The notes below the pieces were generated by a model. That model worked only from the letters and a program-made list of their open reading frames with translations. It did not search any database and was not told where the DNA came from. Shown in pieces: positions 9,124-17,353 of a stretch of 64,000 bases of DNA. Each line of letters opens with the position of its first letter. The stretch's first letter is position 1. The position numbers were made by a program, and so were the translations under genes. This DNA comes from Bacteroidales bacterium (lineage in GTDB: Bacteria; Bacteroidota; Bacteroidia; Bacteroidales; Marinilabiliaceae), in the NCBI GenBank assembly GCA_024401335.1, contig JAKSLH010000005.1, positions 118,159-182,158 of the forward strand, written 5' to 3'.

Positions 9124-9882
9124 ATGCTAAAATACACTTTCGTCATAAACCCTAACTTCAATCAATTAACAGACCTGATTCATCAGATTCCATCGTCGTT
9201 TGATGTAATGGGGGAGCTTATATATGACGGTCGCAACAAGGTAAGGAAAGAATATACTCAAGAGGGGTCTGCCATTGTCATTAAACGCTTTAAGATTCCT
9301 AATATAATCCAAAGAATAGGGTATTTAGTAAGGCCATCAAAAGCAAAACGAGCTTATGAGATAGCGATGCGACTTCTGCAGCTAGGCATAGACACTCCGG
9401 AACCAATAGCATATATCGAATCACGTAACTTCGGCTTGCTAAAGTATGGTTATTTCATTTCAACTGAAAAGAAACATATACCATGCATAGGAATGCTTGA
9501 CGAGTTTGGAGGAGTGATACCTGAAGGATTGCCTCAAGCCGTTGCTGAGTTTATTGTTGAAATGCATAAGAAAGGCTTCATGCATGGAGACATAAACCTT
9601 GCCAATATTCTATATAGACAAAATGATAACGGCACATTTGATTTTACCGTCATAGATACCAATAGGTCGCATTTCATAGACAATCCTACTAAGGAAGACT
9701 GCCTGAAGAACTTAATGAGACTAACTCATGAACGTCCTTTAGCAAGAGACATAATCAGCAGATATGCCCGATTAAGAGGATGGGACGCCGATTCATCTGT
9801 AGATTATGTGTTTCAATTAATAAGCGCCTTTGAACGCAGAAGAGCACTGAAGTATAAGATCCTAATGAGGAAGAAGAAATAG
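9124..9882 (+). CDS. Lipopolysaccharide (Kdo/WaaP-type) kinase family protein
   Basis: 252 residues with a minimal eukaryote-like kinase fold: IVIKRF (Lys54, ATP-anchoring), the catalytic loop HGDINLANIL (Asp156, Asn161) and IDTNRS (Asp178) in place of DFG. The family phosphorylates Kdo or heptose in the inner core of LPS. Placement among LPS-core-type glycosyltransferases agrees with that. An 8-codon frame (9104-9130) starts upstream, and its stop overlaps this gene's start region, so a leader peptide with translational coupling is possible. Three bases separate its stop from that of the convergent GT4 gene. Confidence 0.82.
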   Translation: MLKYTFVINPNFNQLTDLIHQIPSSFDVMGELIYDGRNKVRKEYTQEGSAIVIKRFKIPNIIQRIGYLVRPSKAKRAYEIAMRLLQLGIDTPEPIAYIESRNFGLLKYGYFISTEKKHIPCIGMLDEFGGVIPEGLPQAVAEFIVEMHKKGFMHGDINLANILYRQNDNGTFDFTVIDTNRSHFIDNPTKEDCLKNLMRLTHERPLARDIISRYARLRGWDADSSVDYVFQLISAFERRRALKYKILMRKKK

Positions 9883-9885
9883 CGC

Positions 9886-11016
9886 CTATTTAACAGACTC
9901 CTTATATACACCCATAAGCTGACCGGCCAAGACTTCTGGAGAGAAGCGCTCCATTGCATAGTTCTTGCCCCTTTCTATCATCGTGGCTATCTTCTCTGTA
10001 TCTGTCAAGGCTGTTTCGATGCAATATCGCAATTCAGATATGTCTGTAGGTGATGACATAAGCGAATCAGGACCACAAGCCTCAGGTAACGAAGATACAT
10101 TGGACGTGACTACAGGGCATCCGCTTAGCAAAGCCTCAACAACAGGCAATCCGAACCCCTCGTAAAGCGAAGGATAGACAAACACTCTGGCAGTGGAGTA
10201 TAATGCCTGCAACAGATAATTATCCTTGACACTTTGCCAAATGAACAATCTGTTCAAGTTCTTTGATTCTATATAACGGAGAACCTGTTCCTTGTATTCA
10301 CGACCACCACCAACAACGACCAATGGTATCTGGATGTCTTTGGGCATGGCTTCTATAGCTTTGACTGCAGACAAGAGATTCTTGCGACTATTAACAGAAC
10401 CAACATACAACATGTAATCGGCAGGGATGTCAGGGAAATTGTCTTTCACCATGGTCCGAGCCGTCTGTTTGTCCATTGGAGTGTAATATAACTGCTGAAC
10501 AGGTTGGTAGACTACGCTTATTTTGTTTTCATCAACGCCATAATACCTAATAACATCCTGCTTAGTGCACTCACTTATGGCTATCAAATGAGAGGCATTT
10601 TTGCAAGAATATGACCACTTAATATCATATGTCCATCTATCAATACAATGGTACATCTGTTTATGCTGCTTGAATGCAACATCATGCATCGTAACAACAG
10701 ACGGAATATCACCCATACCTACAGGCATCTCATGGCTTAAACCATGGAATAAGTCGATCCCGTCGGCAGACATCCTATTTGACATGCCAATTGTTCTCCA
10801 CAAACTGCCATTACACAATTTGGGCGGCAGAACTGTAGTCATGCGACTATCATGTAGATATTTCTCTGTCACAGAACATGACTTTATCTTTGGAGTATAT
10901 AGATAGTATTCATTATCGGGGAAATATGTAGTCAGCATATCCAAAGTAGTGCGGCTATGATTACCCAAACCTGTAAAGTTGTTATAAAGCCTTTTTGCGT
11001 CGAATGCTATTTTCAT
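9886..11016 (-). CDS. GT4-family (GT-B) glycosyltransferase
   Basis: 376 residues from ATG 11016. This start gives an ATGA overlap with the stop of the upstream GT10 gene (11013-11015), preferred over an ATG three codons upstream. It has the N-terminal MKIAFDAKRLYNNFTGLGNHSR (acceptor domain with the G-rich turn) and the C-terminal E-x7-E donor motif in YEGFGLPVVEALLSG, plus VGSVNSRKNL. These are mannosyltransferase-like retaining enzymes using nucleotide sugars. It is last in the three-gene unit GT2-GT10-GT4 starting at 12868. Confidence 0.88.
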   Translation of the reverse strand: MKIAFDAKRLYNNFTGLGNHSRTTLDMLTTYFPDNEYYLYTPKIKSCSVTEKYLHDSRMTTVLPPKLCNGSLWRTIGMSNRMSADGIDLFHGLSHEMPVGMGDIPSVVTMHDVAFKQHKQMYHCIDRWTYDIKWSYSCKNASHLIAISECTKQDVIRYYGVDENKISVVYQPVQQLYYTPMDKQTARTMVKDNFPDIPADYMLYVGSVNSRKNLLSAVKAIEAMPKDIQIPLVVVGGGREYKEQVLRYIESKNLNRLFIWQSVKDNYLLQALYSTARVFVYPSLYEGFGLPVVEALLSGCPVVTSNVSSLPEACGPDSLMSSPTDISELRYCIETALTDTEKIATMIERGKNYAMERFSPEVLAGQLMGVYKESVK

Positions 11017-12059
11017 AAAGAACAATATATTTGTAGTTTGCCATCCATAATTCGCCTTATAGCAAATATAGATTTCATAATAGGGGAAACGATTGCATAT
11101 CTTACGAAATTACATATCCACATATCCCATGTGATGCCAATAGACACCAATTTCTTCTCTGCCTTAATATCCATTTTGTCACAGCAGTTGGCTATTATCC
11201 TGAACATATTATAGTCTTCCATCACCTTGACCTTGCTCTCCTTCAGCTGTTCTGTTCTCTTACCATACAGATCGTCGATTATCACCTTATCTATTATATC
11301 ACATGCGCCATCAAAGTCTTTGATATCTATCTTGTTAAAAGCTCCTTCTTCAAAATAATCTCCTATATTCTTACACCCATAATATATCGGATAACAACCT
11401 GCCAAATAGCAATCTGACAATTTCTCTGTCCAATAATATCTTGATGACGAATTCTCGATCGCTATATGATATTTGTACGGAGCCAAAACATCCCATTTGT
11501 CGTTGAACTCCTTTAGTCCTCTGCCATATACATCGAGCGAATCACCATATCTTGCCTTTAGTCGTGCTACAAACACCAACCTGTCCTGATGACCATGAGT
11601 AAACGCCTTTGAACTTGTTATAACACTAATAAGCTTTGACTTCTCTGGTTTACTTGCCGCAACATCTTCATAATTCATAGTGTAGCGACTCTTGCCCGAT
11701 ATGTTTTCTACACCTACAAACCATGGAAGCAAAGCTGGCCCATAAACCACATTGTCATGTTCTATATTCTCCTGACACGAATAGACCATGCCGAACTGAT
11801 TGCAATACCTCTTCGTGAACCTCATAACAGACCTAGGTTCAGATATCATGAGTAGCGTGCAATGAGGTGAAACATTAAAGCTACGCTTCTTCTTTAGATA
11901 TTTGTTCCTAACGACAACAATATCCGGCTGGACGTTCACATCATTGATAAAAAAGTGATATTGTCTATCACCACTTGTCAACTCCGACTCACCTCCAGGC
12001 AACTGACGACAACTTACATTGGTCTTACCAGTTATTATCAATACGTTGACATCTTTCAT
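11013..12059 (-). CDS. GT10 (alpha-1,3-fucosyltransferase-like) glycosyltransferase
   Basis: 348 residues. The diagnostic GT10 block is at 198-216, HIAIENSSSRYYWTEKLSD, followed by CYPIYYG, corresponding to the GDP-fucose binding region of bacterial and eukaryotic alpha-1,3/1,4-fucosyltransferases. Upstream are ISEPRS (~73) and GKSRYTMNY. GDP-fucose to a GlcNAc-type acceptor is the usual reaction, but some bacterial LPS-locus members have other acceptors. It overlaps both neighbours by ATGA (12056-12059 and 11013-11016), showing tight translational coupling in one LPS-core-type operon. Confidence 0.82.
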   Translation of the reverse strand: MKDVNVLIITGKTNVSCRQLPGGESELTSGDRQYHFFINDVNVQPDIVVVRNKYLKKKRSFNVSPHCTLLMISEPRSVMRFTKRYCNQFGMVYSCQENIEHDNVVYGPALLPWFVGVENISGKSRYTMNYEDVAASKPEKSKLISVITSSKAFTHGHQDRLVFVARLKARYGDSLDVYGRGLKEFNDKWDVLAPYKYHIAIENSSSRYYWTEKLSDCYLAGCYPIYYGCKNIGDYFEEGAFNKIDIKDFDGACDIIDKVIIDDLYGKRTEQLKESKVKVMEDYNMFRIIANCCDKMDIKAEKKLVSIGITWDMWICNFVRYAIVSPIMKSIFAIRRIMDGKLQIYCSL

Positions 12060-12868
12060 AGCTTCTCTATTCCGAACGGCGTCTTTACTATTCCCTTCTT
12101 TCTTGTCTCTTCTCGTATTGCAAAGTTCTTCTCCAACGTCTCTTGCGTGCAGTATGGTCTCTGATGATCCAAATGAACAACTACTGCTGTATGTCTTACC
12201 TGCTTCGACTTTATACCCATATTCTTCAATCGCAAGCCAAACTCATAGTCCTGACCGCCATAGTGCATCTCTTCATTGAAGCCATTGACGGCCAACAAGT
12301 CTTCCCGCCAGCCCGACGAGTTACAACCATTCCATGTGGACCTGGCTGGAGTCAATGCATCTATCACTCTCGACACTAGTCTGTTGCCTACTAACTTCAG
12401 CATCTTACCATTCAACTTGGTACCGTTCTTCCTGATCCAACTCCACGAGAATATATCTCCACTGGCTATCATCTCATTTGTGATCAAATCACTCGTCTTC
12501 TTAGAAAGCTTAAAATTACCACCCGACAAATAATAACCTTTGCTCGCATTATTAATATGAGTCTCAATAAAGTCTCTTCGTGGTATGCAATCCTGGTCGG
12601 TAAATATCAAATAATCTGACTCTGCTACCAGCAAAGCTTTGTTCAAGATTCTCGACTTCTGAAAACCATCGTCTTCCTGCCAAATATGCTTTATTGGCAA
12701 CGACTCTCTAAACATGTCTATCACATGCTTTGTCTCCTCTGTCGAACCGTCATCTGCTATTATCACCTCATCGGGAATGACCGACTGGCACGTGAAACCA
12801 TACAATGTCTTCTGAAGCCATTGAGGTGAATTATATGTCGATATTATGAGCCCTACACTAAATGACAT
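12056..12868 (-). CDS. Family 2 glycosyltransferase (with C-terminal 7C domain)
   Basis: 270 residues. GT2 features are LIISTYNSPQ, ADDGSTEET and FTDQDCIP. The C-terminal signature GFNEEMHYGGQDYEFGLRL matches the galactosyltransferase-like domain also present in the plus-strand GT2 at 7189, so the two are paralogues or act on similar linkages. It is the first gene of the GT2-GT10-GT4 operon, with a TATTTTTG box at 12893-12900 giving a leader of about 18 nt. Function in LPS core or another lipid-linked glycan is inferred from context. Confidence 0.87.
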   Translation of the reverse strand: MSFSVGLIISTYNSPQWLQKTLYGFTCQSVIPDEVIIADDGSTEETKHVIDMFRESLPIKHIWQEDDGFQKSRILNKALLVAESDYLIFTDQDCIPRRDFIETHINNASKGYYLSGGNFKLSKKTSDLITNEMIASGDIFSWSWIRKNGTKLNGKMLKLVGNRLVSRVIDALTPARSTWNGCNSSGWREDLLAVNGFNEEMHYGGQDYEFGLRLKNMGIKSKQVRHTAVVVHLDHQRPYCTQETLEKNFAIREETRKKGIVKTPFGIEKL

Positions 12869-12892
12869 TCTGGTTGTCTATCCTATACAATG

Positions 12893-12900
12893 CAAAAATA
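12893..12900 (-). promoter_or_regulatory. -7 promoter box TATTTTTG of the GT2-GT10-GT4 operon
   Basis: Exact minus-strand TAnnTTTG match, 24 bp upstream of ATG 12868. No -33 TTTG is visible at 18-20 bp. Confidence 0.5.
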
Positions 12901-12935
12901 ATGTGTTCACGTAGAATAAATGTAATTTGTGGCAA

Positions 12936-13694
12936 TTACTTTTCAAATACCGACTCTGTTATTAGATTGTGATTCTCATATACCGACTCCGCATTGTTGT
13001 CGTCCTCCTCGGCTACTTCCAGACTAAGACTGGCCTGATACGATGATATGCTCTCTATCACACTGCCATCTTCCTGAATCTCTCTGCTTACCTTGAACTC
13101 ATACGTCGACTGCATTAACTCAAACAATGGATAATACCTGAATCCTTCATACTCTTCACCGTCTATCGTTGTCTTGCTATACTCTCTGCCGTATGCCACC
13201 TTGATGTAATATCTGCCCAGAGGTATGTTCTTCATCGTATATGTCGAATTAGATGCTATATAGGCAATCCTTACACATGTGTCTGCAAATGTCACGGTCT
13301 CTTCACTCATCTTCATGAGCTTCACTATGGCCTCCGTACCTTTCGATGTCGACAAGTTCAAATAATTGTCTATGTTCTTGTCATATATGGGTTTCACTGC
13401 ATATTTATGTGGTGCATTCCCAGTCTTTAGCTTCAGCTTTTTCCACTCTGGTGCCTCTTCTACATACTTTGTCCATATCCACCCTTTTTGCTTTTTGCCT
13501 ATCTGCACCATGCTCCAGTCTCCCGACTCTTTTAATATCTTGACCTGTGTACCATACTGCACATTGACAACTACCTTTGAATTAGCATCTGGTTCATTAT
13601 ACAGCTGTGTCTGCTTTACCTTGACAACATATATTCCTGCAAATGCTTCTATCACACCTGCTATTAAAAACAATACTATCGCTAATCTTTTCAT
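12936..13694 (-). CDS. Secreted SH3-domain protein of unknown function
   Basis: 252 residues from ATG 13694, beginning with a signal peptide (MKRLAIVLFLIAGVIEAFAG). A longer frame from 13751 is rejected because it would span the TATATTTG promoter box at 13710-13717. Residues ~22-75 form a bacterial type-3 SH3 domain (VYNEPDA-like turn, VQYGTQVKIL, GDWSMVQI, KGWIWTKYV), which usually binds peptidoglycan or cell-wall ligands. The rest has no recognised family; it contains a MKNIPLGRYYIKVAYG stretch that looks like a beta-sandwich (transthyretin/carboxypeptidase-regulatory-like) repeat. The C-terminus is acidic. It is probably periplasmic or outer-membrane associated and transcribed alone. Confidence 0.7.
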   Translation of the reverse strand: MKRLAIVLFLIAGVIEAFAGIYVVKVKQTQLYNEPDANSKVVVNVQYGTQVKILKESGDWSMVQIGKKQKGWIWTKYVEEAPEWKKLKLKTGNAPHKYAVKPIYDKNIDNYLNLSTSKGTEAIVKLMKMSEETVTFADTCVRIAYIASNSTYTMKNIPLGRYYIKVAYGREYSKTTIDGEEYEGFRYYPLFELMQSTYEFKVSREIQEDGSVIESISSYQASLSLEVAEEDDNNAESVYENHNLITESVFEK

Positions 13695-13709
13695 GTTTTC
13701 TGTTTTTTT

Positions 13710-13717
13710 CAAATATA
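13710..13717 (-). promoter_or_regulatory. -7 promoter box TATATTTG
   Basis: Exact minus-strand match; predicted leader of about 9 nt to ATG 13694. It decides the start of the SH3-domain gene. Confidence 0.55.
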
Positions 13718-13775
13718 CTCCTTTTTCTTTCACTCTGTGCATATTGCGCAAAAAACTACTATCTCCCCAAAAAAC

Positions 13776-13807
13776 AAGGCCGACCTCATGTGCATGAGAT
13801 CGGCCTT
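13776..13807 (-). terminator. Rho-independent terminator after korB
   Basis: Near-perfect hairpin (AAGGCCGA-C-CTCATG paired with CATGAG-A-TCGGCCTT) located 28 bp past the korB stop. On the minus strand it is followed by a GTTTTTTGG tract. It separates korAB from the SH3 gene. Confidence 0.8.
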
Positions 13808-13835
13808 GACGTTTTATATAACGATTCTTATCGTC

Positions 13836-14831
13836 TTACTTTACCTCCCAGATGTCGTTGGTCTCGAGCAACTCTGCGAAGTTATGATACTTCTTTGCTG
13901 CCTTTACTTCCTCTATCTGTGCCGATACGCAATCGTCGTATGTAGGAGCATCAACGTCACGAATAACGCCGAGGGCTACAGGCCACTCCATTTCAGCAAG
14001 CTTGAGCTGAAGTGTGTTGTCCTCACACTTAGCATCGTGTACTAACACGTCTGCCTCTGTATAGCCGTCTTCGCCAAGCTTAACGGCCTTTACTCCAAAG
14101 CCTTCCTGTACGATACCATACTCATTGTTCTCACCAAAGAGCATCTTCTCGCCATGCTTGAGATAGATGGCGTTCTTCTTGCGCTCTGTTGGTGTATAAA
14201 CTGAATCATGTGTACCGTTATTGAAGATTACGCAGTTCTGGAGAATCTCACAAACTGCAGCACCCTTATGCTGCTGTGCAGCCTTGAGCACTTCAACTGT
14301 ACCAGGAGCATCTGTAGCTACCGCACGAGCAAAGAAGTGACCTCTCGCACCAAAGCAGAGCTCTGCTGGACGGAATGGATCCTCTACTGTTCCGTATGGT
14401 GATGACTTGCTGACAAAACCACGAGGAGATGTAGGTGAATATTGGCCCTTGGTCAAACCATATATACGGTTATTCAAGAGAATCATATTCAAGTTGATGT
14501 TACGACGGTTAGCGTGTATGAAGTGGTTACCACCAATTGCCAATCCGTCACCATCACCTGATATCTGCCAAACAGTAAGATCTGGATTAGCAACCTTTGC
14601 ACCTGTCGCAATAGCAGCTGCACGACCATGAATTGTATTCATGCCATATGTAGCCATATAGTGTGGCAAACGGCTCGAACATCCGATACCTGAGATAACT
14701 GCTGTATTCCAAGGAGCTATGCCTATTTCGGCCATAGCCTTATGAAGTGAAGCCAAGAAGAAGTGGTCGCCACAACCTGGACACCAACGTGGCTGTCCCT
14801 TCTTAAAATCGGCTGCTGTAAATTCGCTCAT
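13836..14831 (-). CDS. korB: 2-oxoacid:ferredoxin oxidoreductase, beta subunit
   Basis: 331 residues. It carries the TPP-binding GDGDGLAIGG...NNRIYG motif and [4Fe-4S] cysteines: CPGCGDH (Cys17, Cys20), GIGCSSR and a C-terminal-side NC in CEILQNC. With KorA it converts 2-oxoglutarate (or another 2-oxoacid) and CoA to the acyl-CoA, reducing ferredoxin. In anaerobic Bacteroidales this pair feeds the branched TCA pathway. The 33-bp gap to korA and the terminator downstream indicate a two-gene operon. Substrate specificity (2-oxoglutarate versus pyruvate or branched-chain) is by family similarity, not proven. Confidence 0.92.
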   Translation of the reverse strand: MSEFTAADFKKGQPRWCPGCGDHFFLASLHKAMAEIGIAPWNTAVISGIGCSSRLPHYMATYGMNTIHGRAAAIATGAKVANPDLTVWQISGDGDGLAIGGNHFIHANRRNINLNMILLNNRIYGLTKGQYSPTSPRGFVSKSSPYGTVEDPFRPAELCFGARGHFFARAVATDAPGTVEVLKAAQQHKGAAVCEILQNCVIFNNGTHDSVYTPTERKKNAIYLKHGEKMLFGENNEYGIVQEGFGVKAVKLGEDGYTEADVLVHDAKCEDNTLQLKLAEMEWPVALGVIRDVDAPTYDDCVSAQIEEVKAAKKYHNFAELLETNDIWEVK

Positions 14832-14864
14832 AATGATTTCAATTTTACTTGTTAAACAACCACA

Positions 14865-16709
14865 TTATTTATTAAGTATTTCGTTGAATGCTGCAACGAG
14901 CTCCTCTACCACGAAAGGCTGACCCTTAACCTGGTTGAACTGATATGGAGCAAAGTTGTCGACCTTCATTCTCAACCAGCCGGCAAACTGACCCATATTC
15001 TGTTCAGCAACAACAACTTTCTTAGCTGACTTAAGAACAGCCTCTGTATTCTTTGGCAGCGGATTGATGTATTTGAAATGAGCCAAAGCAACCTTTTTAC
15101 CTGCTGCCTTCATCTCTTCCATTGCTGCACGCAAGTGACCATATGTACCACCGAAACCAACAATAAGAAGATCTGCATTCTTGTCACCAATAACCTCTAC
15201 GTCTGGCACCTCAATCTTGTCAATCTTACCCTGACGCAAACGTGTCATCAAGTCATGGTTCTCTGGATCTGTTGAGATAGCACCTGTCTTGCTGTCCTTC
15301 TCAATACCTGCAATGATATGCTGGAATCCTTCGCGACCTGGAACTGCCCAGTAACGAGTACCATTTTCTGCACGCATATATGGTGTCCACGAACCCTTCA
15401 ACTCTTCTGGAACATATGGAGGATTGATTGCTGGATATTCTGCAAGGTTAGGAAGCTTGAATGCACCAGAACCATTAGCAATATATGCATCTGTGAGCAA
15501 TACGACTGGTGTCATGTGCTCGAGAGCTATCTTACAAGCATCGTATGCCGCATCAAAGCAGTCTGTAGGAGATGTTGCCGCAATGACTGGCATCGGGCTC
15601 TCACCATTACGGCCATAGAGCGCCTGTAGAAGGTCTGTCTGCTCCGACTTTGTTGGAAGACCTGTTGCAGGACCACCACGCTGAACGTCAAGTACAACAA
15701 GTGGGAGCTCTAGGATAACCGCCAAGTTCATTGCCTCAGACTTCAAACAGATACCAGGACCTGATGTTGAAGTAACTGCCAAAGCACCTGCAAATGCTGC
15801 ACCTACCGAAGATGCACATCCTGCAATCTCATCCTCGCACTGTACAGTTGTTACACCAAGCGACTTGTGCTTTGAGAGTTCATGAAGAACATCTGTTGCA
15901 GGAGTGATAGGATATGAACCAAGGTAAAGCTTCAAACCTGCCTTCTCTGCTGCTGCAATAAGACCGTATGCTGTAGCCTTGTTACCTGTGATATCCATGT
16001 AACGGCCCTTAACCTTGTTCTTCGATTCAATGCGATATACGTTGGCTACCGATGAATGGGTGTTGTGACCATAATCGTAGCCTGCCTGTATTACCTTTAT
16101 ATTTGCTTCTGCAACACCTGCCTTCTTTGCAAACTTCTCCTTGAGGTAGTTGAACGCAACATTGAGGTCACGATCAAACAACCAGCAAACAAGACCAAGC
16201 GCAAACATATTACGACACTTGAGTATAGCTTTCACATCCATACCAGAATCTGCCAAGCAATCCTTTACCATTGTTGATATAGGACATGCTATTACTCTGT
16301 CTGGATCTATACCCATCTCACCAAGATAATCATCTGTCTTAAATGCTGCCTTCTCGAGGTCTGACTTGCCAAACGAATCGGTGTCAATGATGATGGCAGC
16401 GCCTGGCTTTGCATACTTATACTGTGTCTTCAAAGCCGCAGCATTCATTGCTACAAGCACGTCGCACTTGTCACCTGGTGTGTATACCTGACCTGCGCCA
16501 ATGTGTACCTGGAAACCCGAAACACCTGTCAACGAACCCTGTGGGGCACGAATATCTGCAGGATAGTCTGGGAATGTACTGATACTGTTACCTACGGTTG
16601 CTGAAACAGTTGAAAAAATATTACCTGCCAGCTGCATACCGTCTCCAGAGTCACCAGAGAAGCGGACTGCCACTTCTTCGCGCTCTTTGATTTCTAATGT
16701 ATCTGCCAT
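14865..16709 (-). CDS. korA: 2-oxoacid:ferredoxin oxidoreductase, fused gamma-alpha subunit
   Basis: 614 residues. Residues ~15-190 are the gamma domain (RFSGDSGDGMQLAGN, PDYPADIRAPQG). Residues ~205-600 are the alpha/pyrimidine-binding domains (YPITPATDVLHELS, QCEDEIAGCASSVGAAFAG, TSTSGPG, RGGPATGLPTKSEQTDL). The gamma-alpha fusion is the standard arrangement in Bacteroidetes. It partners with KorB, encoded directly downstream. A well-formed promoter (-33 TTTG, 19-bp spacer, -7 TAGCTTTG) at 16749-16779 drives it with a leader of about 33 nt. Confidence 0.92.
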   Translation of the reverse strand: MADTLEIKEREEVAVRFSGDSGDGMQLAGNIFSTVSATVGNSISTFPDYPADIRAPQGSLTGVSGFQVHIGAGQVYTPGDKCDVLVAMNAAALKTQYKYAKPGAAIIIDTDSFGKSDLEKAAFKTDDYLGEMGIDPDRVIACPISTMVKDCLADSGMDVKAILKCRNMFALGLVCWLFDRDLNVAFNYLKEKFAKKAGVAEANIKVIQAGYDYGHNTHSSVANVYRIESKNKVKGRYMDITGNKATAYGLIAAAEKAGLKLYLGSYPITPATDVLHELSKHKSLGVTTVQCEDEIAGCASSVGAAFAGALAVTSTSGPGICLKSEAMNLAVILELPLVVLDVQRGGPATGLPTKSEQTDLLQALYGRNGESPMPVIAATSPTDCFDAAYDACKIALEHMTPVVLLTDAYIANGSGAFKLPNLAEYPAINPPYVPEELKGSWTPYMRAENGTRYWAVPGREGFQHIIAGIEKDSKTGAISTDPENHDLMTRLRQGKIDKIEVPDVEVIGDKNADLLIVGFGGTYGHLRAAMEEMKAAGKKVALAHFKYINPLPKNTEAVLKSAKKVVVAEQNMGQFAGWLRMKVDNFAPYQFNQVKGQPFVVEELVAAFNEILNK

Positions 16710-16748
16710 ATCGTTCTAAGTTTAACTAATTGCTAAATTTTTATGATG

Positions 16749-16779
16749 CAAAGCTATGAAATATAACAATAATAACAAA
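16749..16779 (-). promoter_or_regulatory. korAB promoter (-33 TTTG / -7 TAGCTTTG)
   Basis: On the minus strand TTTG (16776-16779) and TAGCTTTG (16749-16756) are separated by exactly 19 bp, the arrangement known for Bacteroidetes sigma-ABfr promoters. It is one of the best matches in the window. Confidence 0.8.
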
Positions 16780-16888
16780 TAGTTAAGACTGCTAATTAGC
16801 ATTAATTATAACCAACTGTAATTAATATAGGTCTTTTTGTGAATAATTGCTAAATATTATGCTATTACAATAATTAATCGATATAATA

Positions 16889-16919
16889 TTTGTTGTTTTG
16901 GTTACGTTTTGTAATTTTG
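16889..16919 (+). promoter_or_regulatory. glnK-amtB promoter (-33 TTTG / -7 TAATTTTG)
   Basis: TTTG at 16889-16892 and TAATTTTG at 16912-16919 are separated by 19 bp. The predicted leader to ATG 16980 is about 54 nt. It faces away from the korAB promoter across a 270-bp AT-rich region. Confidence 0.75.
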
Positions 16920-16979
16920 CGCTATATTTTAATACCAATTTATAAGCAACTTAAATACACAACGATAAAACCGTAAGTT

Positions 16980-17327
16980 ATGAAAAAGATTGAGGCTATT
17001 ATCAGAAAAACAAAGTTTGAAGAAGTCAAAGACGCTCTTCTTTCATCTGACATCGACTGGTTTGAATACCACGACGTGCACGGCATCGGACAATCACGCC
17101 AGGAAAGAATCTATCGTGGCGTTCAGTATTCAACAGATGTTATAGAACGTGTAGCAATATCTATTGTATGTCGCGATGTATTGGCTGAACCTACAATAAA
17201 AACTATTATGGATGTAGCCCATACAGGCACAGTAGGTGACGGACGAATATTCATTAGCGAAATTATCGATTGCTATAGCATCCGTACAGGAGAGAATGGC
17301 GACGTTGTTTTGAAGGACAAAAAATAG
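16980..17327 (+). CDS. glnK: P-II family nitrogen regulatory protein
   Basis: 115 residues, standard P-II length. The trimeric signalling protein senses ATP/ADP and 2-oxoglutarate and gates the neighbouring Amt channel. The T-loop carries YRGVQYS, with Tyr50 at the position uridylylated in enterobacteria. The loop base reads GIGQSRQERIYRG, one residue shorter than E. coli GlnK and without Gln at position 39. The C-terminal ATP-site signature TGTVGDGRIFI and RIRTGE-like IRTGENG are intact. It lies 26 bp upstream of amtB, the classic glnK-amtB operon, so it is expected to be nitrogen-regulated. Confidence 0.93.
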   Translation: MKKIEAIIRKTKFEEVKDALLSSDIDWFEYHDVHGIGQSRQERIYRGVQYSTDVIERVAISIVCRDVLAEPTIKTIMDVAHTGTVGDGRIFISEIIDCYSIRTGENGDVVLKDKK

Positions 17328-17353
17328 AAACTCTAACTTTAGACATTTACATC

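Noticed and set aside
13695-13751. Upstream start of the SH3-domain gene
   Set aside because: It spans the TATATTTG box and would place 19 polar residues before the signal peptide.
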